A stretch of 25,077 nt of DNA, taken from positions 1-25,077 of the forward strand of contig CAWWAX010000016.1 in the NCBI GenBank assembly GCA_963935005.1, read 5' to 3'. Shown here one piece after another: positions 1 to 6,946 of this stretch. This DNA comes from GCA-2718595 sp963935005 (GTDB taxonomy: Bacteria; Gemmatimonadota; Gemmatimonadetes; Longimicrobiales; Gaopeijiaceae). A program made the position numbers and the translations under genes. Below the pieces are notes generated by a model. It saw nothing but the letters and a program-made list of their open reading frames with translations, searched no databases and was not told the origin of the DNA. How positions within the stretch are numbered: position 1 is the first letter of the stretch; each line of letters starts with the position of its first letter.

Positions 1-336
1 GTAGTAGAGCTTAGCCCTGCGAACTCGACCTCGCCTCAACACCTCAACGCCTGTGACTGTGGGCGCATGTAAAGGAAAGACTCTCTCTACTCCAACCCCG
101 CTAGAAATCTTACGGACTGTAAAGGTTTCGCCTACTCCAGCACCCCGTCTTCCAATGCAAACACCTTCAAACGCCTGTATTCGCTCCTTGGAACCCTCGC
201 GCACATTGTAAAGAACTCGGACTGTATCTCCGGGAGCGAACTCGACTGCGTCTTCGCGAAGCGATTCGTTATCCAGTTCCTGAATTAAATCGCCCGTCTT
301 TTTCACTGCTTCCTCAACTACTTGTTCTTCGTCCAT
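1..336 (-). CDS. rplS: 50S ribosomal protein L19 (3' end cut by window edge)
   Basis: Not listed as a long open frame because it leaves the window, but the minus strand reads from an ATG at 334-336 without a stop to base 1 (112 codons). The core matches L19: FAPGDTVRVLYNVREG, then ERIQAFEGVCIGRRG, then GETFTVRKISSGVGVERVFP and the basic end RRGRVRRAKLYY. L19 sits at the 30S-50S interface of the large subunit. The first ~17 residues (MDEEQVVEEAVKKTG...) are an acidic extension ahead of the usual start of the family. Only the last few residues should be missing. It is the last gene seen of the rpsP-rimM-trmD-rplS operon, 108 bases after trmD, and that gap can fold into two hairpins (373-444). 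Confidence 0.95.
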   Translation of the reverse strand, partial: MDEEQVVEEAVKKTGDLIQELDNESLREDAVEFAPGDTVRVLYNVREGSKERIQAFEGVCIGRRGAGVGETFTVRKISSGVGVERVFPLHAPTVTGVEVLRRGRVRRAKLYY

Positions 337-372
337 TTTCTACTTCCAGTCAATCAGAGTTCTTAGTTTTTC

Positions 373-444
373 AGGGTTGAAACATAGTCAACCCTCACTC
401 ACGGGTGAAGAGGGAAGTGCTAACATCTCTTTACGGGCCTCTTC
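373..444 (-). promoter_or_regulatory. Structured leader between trmD and rplS (two hairpins)
   Basis: Seen in the sequence: on the minus strand a 7-bp stem pairs 438-444 with 407-413 (GAAGAGG/CCTCTTC), starting directly after the trmD stop codon. A second, perfect 8-bp stem pairs 388-395 with 373-380 (AGGGTTGA/TCAACCCT) around a 7-base loop. The second stem is followed by GAAAAAC rather than a U-run, so it does not look like a simple terminator. Ribosomal-protein leaders that bind their own product, including L19 leaders, are known in several phyla. That this is one of them is inference. Confidence 0.4.
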
Positions 445-1113
445 CTATTCCTTCGAAAAAACCTTTGTCTGGGATTGTCGCCACTCCTTAATCTTTTTGT
501 GATCTCCACTCCGGAGAATTTCGGGCACACCATGACCCCTATACTCTGAAGGACGCGTATAGGAAGGCGGACTTAGCAACGTTGGTTCTTCATAGAAAGA
601 GTCAGTTGAAGCTGAGTCGTGATCTCCTATAGCTCCTGGCAACAATCTCACTACCGCATCGATTACAGCTAAAGCAGGAATTTCACCTCCTGAAAGAATA
701 AAATTACCAATGGAAATTTCTTCTGTGGCCAAATGGTCTGCCACCCTTTGATCTACGTCCTTATAATGACCACAAAGAAGAGTAAGCTCAGGTCCTACAG
801 AATATCTCACAGCATCCTCATGGGTGAACCTCTTTCCTCTTGCCGACATCAACACCACGGGGCCAGATGGTGTGAGATCATCTACTGCTCTGAAAAATGG
901 TTCTGGCTTCATCACCATGCCTGAACCTCCTCCGTAAGGGATATCATCTATAGTGCCACGGGCATCTCTAGCGTAGGACCTCAGATCAACCATCCTATAC
1001 TGCACCAATCCCTGATCGTTCGCTCTGCTGGGAATACTCGTGTTGAGTGGATCCCTGAAAAACTCAGGGAAAATAGTGACGATATTTACCTTTAAGCGAG
1101 CGGGGGTCTCCAT
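445..1113 (-). CDS. trmD: tRNA (guanine-37-N1)-methyltransferase TrmD
   Basis: Methylates G37 of tRNAs next to the anticodon with S-adenosylmethionine, which prevents +1 frameshifting. Family landmarks are all present: KVNIVTIFPEFF near the N-terminus, DDIPYGGGSGMVMKPEP, the knotted SAM site LLCGHYKDVDQRV...EEISIGNFILSGGE, and the C-terminal block PSYTRPSEYRGHGVPEIL...GDHKKIKEWR. The open frame extends 21 codons further upstream (to 1176), but the ATG at 1111-1113 is preferred: it gives a normal 222-residue TrmD and lies one base after the rimM stop codon (1115-1117), the usual coupled arrangement. The eight residues before KVNIV are a short extension, METPARLK, whose first seven residues also occur inside the S16 protein upstream. 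Confidence 0.95.
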   Translation of the reverse strand: METPARLKVNIVTIFPEFFRDPLNTSIPSRANDQGLVQYRMVDLRSYARDARGTIDDIPYGGGSGMVMKPEPFFRAVDDLTPSGPVVLMSARGKRFTHEDAVRYSVGPELTLLCGHYKDVDQRVADHLATEEISIGNFILSGGEIPALAVIDAVVRLLPGAIGDHDSASTDSFYEEPTLLSPPSYTRPSEYRGHGVPEILRSGDHKKIKEWRQSQTKVFSKE

Positions 1114-1114
1114 A

Positions 1115-1648
1115 TCACAAATCCAGAAGGCCGTCTGGCGGATCCAAAAAAATCTTCTTTCTTTCCAGATTAACATTTACCACTATTTCGCTACTGCAGG
1201 GGATCATAAAACTTGATTCGGGGCCAGAGACCTCTAGCAAATCCACTGGAGCAAGCTCGTATACACCACTAACTTTACCCAAAAATACACCTTCCAAATC
1301 AAAAACTTCCATTCCTACCAAATCATGCCAAAAATATTCTCCTTCTTGCAACTCTGCGACTTGATCAGCTAGTAAGAAAATGTGGCTTCCTGTCAACGAT
1401 CTAGCCATATTCCGATCGAAAATTCCTTCCAGATTGACCAGCAATCCAGTCTGGAAAGGACGAGCAGCGCCCAATCGTATCACCTTGGGATTGGTGGGAA
1501 GGTTTCCCTTGTCGTCACCTAGATAAAGAGTTGTTCCAGGAGCAAATGAAATTTCTGGATAGTTAGTAAAGGGATTAACTCGAATTCCGCCCTTTACTCC
1601 GTGAGGTTTCCCAAGTTGACCCACCAACAGGTACTGCGATTTATCCAC
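1115..1648 (-). CDS. rimM: 16S rRNA processing protein RimM
   Basis: Ribosome maturation factor that helps assemble the 30S head and binds S19. The 177-residue protein has the RimM N-terminal barrel signature (LLVGQLGKPHGVKGGIRV) and the linker into the PRC-barrel half around EGEYFWHDLVGMEVFDLEG, ending in the family-typical KKIFLDPPDGLLDL. The start codon is GTG at 1646-1648, preceded by AAGGAT at a suitable distance; no ATG fits. It lies 28 bases after rpsP and 1 base before trmD, so translation is probably coupled with trmD. Confidence 0.95.
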   Translation of the reverse strand: MDKSQYLLVGQLGKPHGVKGGIRVNPFTNYPEISFAPGTTLYLGDDKGNLPTNPKVIRLGAARPFQTGLLVNLEGIFDRNMARSLTGSHIFLLADQVAELQEGEYFWHDLVGMEVFDLEGVFLGKVSGVYELAPVDLLEVSGPESSFMIPCSSEIVVNVNLERKKIFLDPPDGLLDL

Positions 1649-1676
1649 AGCTATCCTTGGTTGGAATTCAGAGTGG

Positions 1677-2231
1677 CTACTCAGGAGCCTCTTCTGCAGG
1701 ATCTTCTTCTGCAGGAGCTTCTGCCGCAGGATCTTCTTCTGCAGGATCTTCTTCTACAGGAGCCTCTTCTGCAGGAGCTTCTTCTACAGGAGCCTCTTCT
1801 ACAGGAGCTTCTTCTACAGGAGCTTCTGCCGCTGCCGCTGCCGCCGCTACTGCTTCTGCTGCTTCTGCTGCTTCTGCTTCTGCTGCTTCTGCCTTGGCCA
1901 ATTCTTTCTTTCTGCGTTCCTCCAAGGCTGCTGCCTTTAGCTGATTTGCTTCCCCAGGGTCTAACTCACCTATGGCAACTGTACTATCCCCGCCTTTCCT
2001 TGCCCGATTGACCAAAGTTCTGACCGTCTCTGACTGCACGGCACCCTTTGACAACCATTCATCAACCCTTTCCAAATCTAGTATCAGGCGAGCAGGAGTT
2101 TCCATGGGCTTGTAATAGCCCAATGTTTCGATAAATCGGCCGTCTCTGGGAGAAGACGACTCAGTAGCTACAATACGGTAATGGGCCAGTTTCTTACGAC
2201 CCGTGCGGCGAAGGCGAATTTTTACAGACAT
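1677..2231 (-). CDS. rpsP: 30S ribosomal protein S16 with long Ala/Glu and pentapeptide-repeat tail
   Basis: Residues 1-82 are a normal S16 (SVKIRLRRTGRKKLAHYRI, DGRFIETLGYYKP, DEWLSKGAVQSETVRTL), a small-subunit assembly protein. Usual length is 80-90 residues; this one has 184. Residues 83-112 form a charged linker, 113-135 an Ala/Glu helix-like run, and 136-184 about ten imperfect EAPVE/EDPAE pentapeptides with a strongly acidic charge, odd for a ribosomal protein. C-terminal extensions of S16 are known in Bacteroidota and relatives; this repeat composition is what stands out. ATG at 2229-2231 is the only sensible start, though the nearest AGGAG (2249-2253) lies 17 bases upstream. It is first in the rpsP-rimM-trmD-rplS operon, with a good promoter candidate at 2282-2310. 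ffh, often upstream, is absent. Confidence 0.95.
   Translation of the reverse strand: MSVKIRLRRTGRKKLAHYRIVATESSSPRDGRFIETLGYYKPMETPARLILDLERVDEWLSKGAVQSETVRTLVNRARKGGDSTVAIGELDPGEANQLKAAALEERRKKELAKAEAAEAEAAEAAEAVAAAAAAAEAPVEEAPVEEAPVEEAPAEEAPVEEDPAEEDPAAEAPAEEDPAEEAPE
1680..1826 (-). repeat. 15-bp tandem repeat array encoding the S16 tail
   Basis: About ten imperfect copies of a 15-bp unit, read on the minus strand as GAAGCTCCTGTAGAA and variants (Glu-Ala-Pro-Val/Ala-Glu, some with Asp for Ala). The copies keep the reading frame of rpsP and end right at its stop codon. An adjacent stretch to about 1900 is Ala/Glu-codon low complexity. Such arrays can change copy number by slippage without breaking the frame. 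Confidence 0.85.
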
Positions 2232-2281
2232 ATGCGTTTTCTAGTTATCTCCTGGACTTCAGTAGTGCAACAAAGATGGGA

Positions 2282-2310
2282 AAGATAAAGAGATATTGAG
2301 ACAGTCTCAA
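2282..2310 (-). promoter_or_regulatory. Candidate sigma70-type promoter of the rpsP operon with overlapping palindrome
   Basis: On the minus strand TTGAGA (2305-2310) is followed after exactly 17 bases by TATCTT (2282-2287), which would start transcription about 40-45 bases before rpsP. A near-perfect palindrome, TTGAGAC-T-GTCTCAA, occupies 2296-2310 and covers the -35 hexamer, so it could be an operator. The elements are seen; their use is inference. Confidence 0.45.
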
Positions 2311-2345
2311 CGGTTTGGTAAAATTTGCTATAAATAAGGTTAAGA

Positions 2346-3635
2346 TTAGAACCTAATAATCTGACTCCGCTTAGGTCCGACCGAAACCATTTCTATAGGG
2401 GTTTCTGCCAATTCTTCCAGTCTTCCCAAGAAAGCCCGAGCAGCTTTCGGCAGGCCCTGTCGTGTAGAAATTTCATGAGTAGGAACCATCCAACCAGGAA
2501 GAGTTTCATACACTGGTTCAACCACACCTAGTTGTACCAAGTCTGCAGGGAAGTCCTCAATGACTCCATCCACAGTTTGATACCCAGTGCAAACAGAGAC
2601 CTCTGGAAGAGTGTCCAAAACATCGAGTTTTGTTACGGCCAAACCCGTTAAGCCATTGACTCTAGCCGAGAATCTGGCCAGAACGCCGTCGAACCAACCG
2701 CATCTGCGGGGACGACCAGTCGTAGCTCCAAACTCCCCTCCTAACTTCCTAATCACTTGGTCCATTTCAGGATCAAATCCAGTAGGCAAAGGCCCATTAC
2801 CGACACGGGTGGTATAAGCTTTGACAACTCCAGTAACTGAATTGATCATCGTTGGTCCTATCCCTGAACCTACTGCCGCTGCACCAGCAGTCGTATTGGA
2901 GGAAGTCACGAACGGATATGTACCGTGATCTACATCAAGGGCGGTACCCTGGGCACCCTCCAAAAGCACGGACTGGCCACTCGCCAATGCGTTCGCAATC
3001 TCCAGGCCTACATCGGTAGCAAATTCTTTTAGCCGATCAGCGTCTGCCAAAAACGCTTCCCTGTCTTCCATCAGTATACCAGATGTCGACCCACTTTTAG
3101 AAATAATACTCTGGGCCCGAGCTTGCCCTTGCTCCATTAAAGTATCTCTTCTCTCCGCATGCCGCAGATCTCCGACTCGCAGTCCTCGTCGACCTACTTT
3201 GTCCTCATACGTAGGACCAATACCCCTGCCAGTAGTCCCGATTTTTTCCGCTGCCAGGTCTTCTGATACCTGATCGAGAATTTTGTGATAGGGCATAACC
3301 AAATGAGCTCCATGACTTACGCCCACCCTCCCTTGCGGATTAATACCTCTTTCTTCTAGCTGGTCGTACTCTTTCAGGAAACCTGCAACATCAAGCACTA
3401 CTCCATTACCAATCAAACAACGTTTTTCGGAATGAAGAATGCCCGATGGAATCTGATGTAGAATAAATTCTTCCTCGGCTAGCTGAACAGTATGTCCTGC
3501 ATTTGCCCCACCTTGATATCTAACTACCAGATCCACGTCTTCAGCCAAAACGTCAACGATTTTTCCTTTCCCTTCATCTCCCCACTGACAGCCGATGACG
3601 ACTCGACAATGCCCTTTGTCATTATTTGGTAGCAC
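2346..3635 (-). CDS. purA: Adenylosuccinate synthetase
   Basis: Joins IMP and aspartate with GTP to give adenylosuccinate, the first committed step to AMP. The 429-residue length is typical. Visible motifs are the GTP P-loop WGDEGKGK (18-25), NAGHTV (45-50), GTTGRGIGPTYEDK near 137, the IMP-binding SSNTTAGAAA segment, TTGRPRRCGWFD and the aspartate loop region VTKLDVLD, with a normal C-terminus ending in SVGPKRSQIIRF. The start is GTG at 3633-3635 since no ATG precedes the P-loop in frame; the ribosome-binding site is weak (GGCGGG about 9 bases upstream). It stands between the DapA-like gene and rpsP with gaps of more than 100 bases on each side, so it may have its own transcript. Confidence 0.97.
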   Translation of the reverse strand: MLPNNDKGHCRVVIGCQWGDEGKGKIVDVLAEDVDLVVRYQGGANAGHTVQLAEEEFILHQIPSGILHSEKRCLIGNGVVLDVAGFLKEYDQLEERGINPQGRVGVSHGAHLVMPYHKILDQVSEDLAAEKIGTTGRGIGPTYEDKVGRRGLRVGDLRHAERRDTLMEQGQARAQSIISKSGSTSGILMEDREAFLADADRLKEFATDVGLEIANALASGQSVLLEGAQGTALDVDHGTYPFVTSSNTTAGAAAVGSGIGPTMINSVTGVVKAYTTRVGNGPLPTGFDPEMDQVIRKLGGEFGATTGRPRRCGWFDGVLARFSARVNGLTGLAVTKLDVLDTLPEVSVCTGYQTVDGVIEDFPADLVQLGVVEPVYETLPGWMVPTHEISTRQGLPKAARAFLGRLEELAETPIEMVSVGPKRSQIIRF

Positions 3636-3762
3636 TTCTATAACCCGCCATTAAATGGACCACTACAGGCCCTTGAGGATATAAGCTGAATACTTGTTCC
3701 AAAGTCACAAGCACGCTGTTTGTATGAGAACCTGAAGAATTTAGATGCCTCTAGTTGCCCAG

Positions 3763-4680
3763 TCAACGAACAAACGATTTCACTGAATCAAGACCTAATC
3801 CCTGAAGCAGTTGAACCACTTTCTCCTGACCGGATGCCCCCAGGGGTGAAAGTGGAGGACGAGGATGTCCCCCTCTTAGACCCAACACATCCAACCCTGC
3901 TTTAACTCCTGGAACACCCATACTACCGACCACCGTATTGTGCACTGGACTTAGCACGGTTTGCTGTCTTGTAGCTTCGGTCAAATCTCCAGCCGCAAAA
4001 GAGGTATAGATATGAGCGGCGACTCCAGGTGCCAGGTTGGCCACCGCCAAAATTCCTCCTGCCGCTCCCAGTTCCAAGCAAGGAGCTAGAATAGCACCAC
4101 TTCCTACTAGTATTTGAAAATCTTGCGGTGTTGTAGCAATCATGTCCTTCACAATATCGATGTCACCTCGAGAATCTTTTATTCCAATGATATTATCGAT
4201 CTGCGAAAGATCGGTGACGAGCTTCTCGGAAAACTCCAGGGTGCTTAAGCGCAGTGGGACCTGGTAGACTATTACTGGAATGGGAGAAGCCTCTGCTACT
4301 TCTGAATAATGTTTCATGAGTGCAAGTTCAGTCATAGCACCTCTGTAAAATGCTGGTGGCTGAACTAACACTACATCAGCGCCTAAATCCGCAGCCTCAC
4401 CGCATCGGCTTATTGTCAAACGAGTAGACTCAGCACCCGTACCTGCTATAAGTAAGTGACCTGCACCGAGCTTCCTTTTGGTCACTCTTAGCATTTCACA
4501 TCTCTCGCTTTCATCTAGAAGGACAGCTTCACCAGTACTTCCTCCGACTACTATCCCACGCACTGGGTGATTCAAATAACTATCCAAATTGGTTTCTAGT
4601 CCAATCACATCTAGTTCGCCTGTCGTAGAGTCGAACGGACTCGTACACGGTACGAAGACACCTCTGAGATCAACACTCAT
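3763..4680 (-). CDS. DapA-superfamily aldolase, closest in motifs to 4-hydroxy-2-oxoglutarate aldolase (HOGA)
   Basis: A class I Schiff-base aldolase of the DapA/NAL superfamily. Counting from the ATG at 4680 (305 residues), the pyruvate/substrate loop is GSTGE (47-51), the catalytic tyrosine is in VYQVP (Tyr139) and the Schiff-base lysine in GIKDSRGD (Lys168). It differs from true DapA by FYRGAM (111-116), QDFQILVGSG and the C-terminal block VPGVKAGLDVLGLRGG...RPPL, which resemble vertebrate HOGA1, an enzyme cleaving 4-hydroxy-2-oxoglutarate to pyruvate and glyoxylate. A canonical dapA sits at 7684-8592, so this copy is unlikely to serve lysine synthesis. An upstream ATG at 4693-4695 is rejected because it overlaps the strong ribosome-binding site GGAGGTGA (4686-4693), which is ideally spaced for the ATG at 4680. 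Substrate is inferred. Confidence 0.85.
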   Translation of the reverse strand: MSVDLRGVFVPCTSPFDSTTGELDVIGLETNLDSYLNHPVRGIVVGGSTGEAVLLDESERCEMLRVTKRKLGAGHLLIAGTGAESTRLTISRCGEAADLGADVVLVQPPAFYRGAMTELALMKHYSEVAEASPIPVIVYQVPLRLSTLEFSEKLVTDLSQIDNIIGIKDSRGDIDIVKDMIATTPQDFQILVGSGAILAPCLELGAAGGILAVANLAPGVAAHIYTSFAAGDLTEATRQQTVLSPVHNTVVGSMGVPGVKAGLDVLGLRGGHPRPPLSPLGASGQEKVVQLLQGLGLDSVKSFVR

Positions 4681-4685
4681 GTAAC

Positions 4686-4693
4686 TCACCTCC
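4686..4693 (-). promoter_or_regulatory. Strong Shine-Dalgarno site deciding the HOGA-like start
   Basis: GGAGGTGA on the minus strand, 5 bases before the ATG at 4678-4680. It includes the last base of the competing ATG at 4693-4695, which argues against that start. Confidence 0.8.
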
Positions 4694-4835
4694 ATAACTC
4701 AAAATGAGTAAATCGAATCACCATAAATTTTTCACTTACAAATATAGAACGTCCATCAAGTCCTACCTTGCAACATATTTCTTCAAGGTTATCCCAACTT
4801 GCCTTGGAAACCCCTGGAAGGTTAACAATCTTATT

Positions 4836-5882
4836 TTAACCTAACCCCATGATTGCCTTTGCCTCACTGACCACTGGAGCAGATTTTTGCACCGCCCTTT
4901 CTCTTCCCTCATTCAACACTTTAACGATATAGGATCTGTCGGCTTTTAAACGAAGAAACTCATCTCGAACTGGTCCCATATTTTCAACTATCACTTCAGT
5001 CAACTCTTTCTTAAACTGAGAGAATTGGCTCCCCTGAAACCTGGCAACAACCTTCTCGATCGTTTCACCCGAAAAAGCAGAATAGATACTCAGTAGATTC
5101 TTTGCTTCAGGCCTTTCTTCCAACTGATCTACTTTTTCGGGGAGTAGCATTGGATCACTAGTAGCTTTCATCACCTTCTTACTGATTGTGTCATTATCAT
5201 CAACCATTTCTATCCGAGTCATAGGAGAAGAGTCTGATTTCGACATTTTCTTCTGACCATCCCTAAGAGACATCACTCTGGATCCAGCAGACAGAATCAT
5301 TGGTTCTGGTATCGGGAAGAAATCTTTCCCGCCATTAGCAGAAAAGTCATTGTTGAATTTTTGAGCGATATCGCGTGTCAGTTCAAGATGCTGTTTTTGA
5401 TCATCCCCGACTGGAACTAGATGCGAATGATACAGAAGAATATCTGCGGCCATTAAATTAGGATAAGCGTAAAGGCCGGCAGAAGCATTTTCCCTATTCT
5501 TCCCCGCTTTCTCTTTGAACTGAGTGATCCTATTCAGCCAGCCAATTCTAGCAACGCAGTTCAGCATCCAAGCCAGTTCAGCGTGAGCAGGCACATGTGA
5601 TTGAACAAATACTGTGGCCTTTTGAGGATCGATCCCCGAAGCGATGTATGCAGCCGCAACTTCAAGGATATTCTCCTTTAGACCTTTTGGATCCTGCCAT
5701 ACCGTAATTGCGTGCAAGTCAACTATACAGTAAACAGAGTCGTAGTCATCTTGCAGATCAACAAAGTTCTTGATGGCTCCAAGGTAGTTTCCAATATGAA
5801 GAGACCCAGAAGGTTGCACTCCCGAAAAAACTCTCTTTCTGTCTGTCGTCAAATTCATAACCCTTGCCTTATTCCCCTGCAT
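4836..5882 (-). CDS. trpS: Tryptophanyl-tRNA synthetase
   Basis: Class I aminoacyl-tRNA synthetase that charges tRNA-Trp. The 348-residue length is typical. Motifs: VFSGVQPSGSLHIGNYLGAI with the HIGH-type signature HIGN (29-32), the tryptophan pocket region around VYCIVDLHAIT, PVGDDQKQHLELTRDIA, and the KMSKS loop (KKMSKSDSSP, about 211-220). Two starts compete: ATG at 5880-5882 (AGGG four bases upstream) and ATG at 5856-5858 (also preceded by AAGGG). The second gives the more usual short N-terminus (MNLTTDRKRVFSG). A perfect TATAAT (5919-5924) lies upstream. It is divergent from the IMPase-family gene and followed on the same strand by the HOGA-like gene after a gap of about 155 bases. Confidence 0.96.
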   Translation of the reverse strand: MQGNKARVMNLTTDRKRVFSGVQPSGSLHIGNYLGAIKNFVDLQDDYDSVYCIVDLHAITVWQDPKGLKENILEVAAAYIASGIDPQKATVFVQSHVPAHAELAWMLNCVARIGWLNRITQFKEKAGKNRENASAGLYAYPNLMAADILLYHSHLVPVGDDQKQHLELTRDIAQKFNNDFSANGGKDFFPIPEPMILSAGSRVMSLRDGQKKMSKSDSSPMTRIEMVDDNDTISKKVMKATSDPMLLPEKVDQLEERPEAKNLLSIYSAFSGETIEKVVARFQGSQFSQFKKELTEVIVENMGPVRDEFLRLKADRSYIVKVLNEGRERAVQKSAPVVSEAKAIMGLG

Positions 5883-6110
5883 TGACCCTAAGCCTTAAAT
5901 GTGAGTGCACCTCGTTTCATTATAAGCCTAGGGCCTTCTAACGCATCTCAACTTCGAGTCTGATTTTCATAGTGTAAACTTAGGGACCAACGACACAGAT
6001 GTGAATACGAAAATTATGTATTGAGTGTGAGCATTGATCCACATACCTTCTTACCCTCCTGACATCTTAAATCATTTTACGAAGAACTGAACCGGACTTT
6101 AGCTTACAAC
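5883..6110. promoter_or_regulatory. Divergent intergenic region with promoter candidates for trpS and the IMPase-dap operon
   Basis: No gene or tRNA is recognisable in these 228 bases. Minus strand: a perfect TATAAT (complement of 5919-5924) about 37 bases before trpS, with TTGAGA (5946-5951) at a long 21-base spacing, so the -35 is doubtful. Plus strand: TTGAGT (6021-6026), 17 bases, TACCTT (6044-6049), placing a start about 55 bases before the IMPase-family gene. Both are pattern matches only. Confidence 0.35.
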
Positions 6111-6917
6111 ATGAGTGACTTTGCCAACCTTTCGGAAGCCCTAGATACGGCGCGTGCAGCTGCAGACGTTGCATCTGCTATCCACCGCGAACACTCAGGT
6201 GCAATAAACCCCGAGGACGCTTCTTCCAAAGGTCGAGCGGATTTCGTTTCGATAACCGATTTTGAAGCCCAGAAAGCTAGTATCCAGACCATCAAAGATA
6301 TCTATCCCCAGCACACAATAATCTCAGAAGAATTACCAGATAATCCTCAAAGCCTAGACAGCCTTGATGGTCCCACCTGGATTATCGATCCTCTAGACGG
6401 AACAACCAACTTCCTCCATGGTCATCCTATGCACTGTTCTTCTGTTGCATTCTCTATAAATGGCATGGTCGTTGTCGGTGCAGTCTCCTGCGGACCCACG
6501 GGAGAAAAATGGTGGGCTGCAAAAAGCCATGGCGCCTGGAAAAACGATAGTCCCATAAAAGTATCCAATGTTCAAACATTTGAACGCTCTTTAATAGGCA
6601 CTGGTTTTCCATTCAAGAAAGAAGTCCTCATTGAAAGCTACACCCGCCAACTAGCACGAATGCTAAAAACTAGTGGCGGAGTACGGAGAGGTGGATCGGC
6701 CGCTCTTGACCTTTGTTACCTCGCCGAAGGCAGGTTCGATGGATTTTGGGAGCTTTACTTAGACCCCTGGGATTTTGCAGCAGGCCAATTGATTGTCCAA
6801 GAAGCGGGAGGATTTGTCAGTCGCATTGAGGGAGACACTCTGCCCTTGGACTCGGGAACCGTCTTGGCTGCAAATTCTCAAACTATGGCTCAAAGGTTAA
6901 AAAACGTCATACGTTAA
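6111..6917 (+). CDS. Inositol-monophosphatase-family phosphatase (SuhB-like)
   Basis: A Mg2+-dependent, lithium-sensitive-type sugar phosphatase of 268 residues. All metal ligands of the family are in place: the VSITD block (46-50), EE (73-74), the signature WIIDPLDGTTNFLHG (90-104, with Asp93, Asp96, Gly97, Thr98) and the C-terminal WDFAAGQLIVQEAGG (about 218-232). The substrate cannot be read from sequence: inositol 1-phosphate, a histidinol-phosphate or a nucleotide such as PAP are all seen in this family. It leads the plus-strand dapB-dapA-dapD operon, and its stop codon lies about 30 bases before the chosen dapB start, so co-transcription is likely. The ribosome-binding site before its ATG is poor. 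Confidence 0.9.
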   Translation: MSDFANLSEALDTARAAADVASAIHREHSGAINPEDASSKGRADFVSITDFEAQKASIQTIKDIYPQHTIISEELPDNPQSLDSLDGPTWIIDPLDGTTNFLHGHPMHCSSVAFSINGMVVVGAVSCGPTGEKWWAAKSHGAWKNDSPIKVSNVQTFERSLIGTGFPFKKEVLIESYTRQLARMLKTSGGVRRGGSAALDLCYLAEGRFDGFWELYLDPWDFAAGQLIVQEAGGFVSRIEGDTLPLDSGTVLAANSQTMAQRLKNVIR

Positions 6918-6946
6918 GTTTGTTGACTCTAGAGAGGAAAGAAAAC

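Noticed and set aside
1680..1826. Array of short repeats resembling a CRISPR array
   Set aside because: Units are contiguous 15-bp copies without unique spacers and stay in the rpsP reading frame.
1601..2011. Plus-strand open frames of 136 and 95 codons (Leu-rich and Ser/Ala/Gly-rich) opposite rpsP
   Set aside because: They are the complement of the S16 repeat tail; their repetitive peptides follow from the 15-bp array, and rpsP with its conserved core explains the region.
3720..3905. Plus-strand 61-codon frame over the end of the HOGA-like gene
   Set aside because: Antisense shadow with no ribosome-binding site or recognisable family.
4681..4695. Longer start for the HOGA-like gene at the ATG 4693-4695
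   Set aside because: That ATG is part of the ribosome-binding site of the better start at 4680.
5883..6110. Possible tRNA in the trpS/IMPase gap (TTCGAGTC resembles a T-loop)
   Set aside because: No acceptor, D or anticodon stems could be formed around it.
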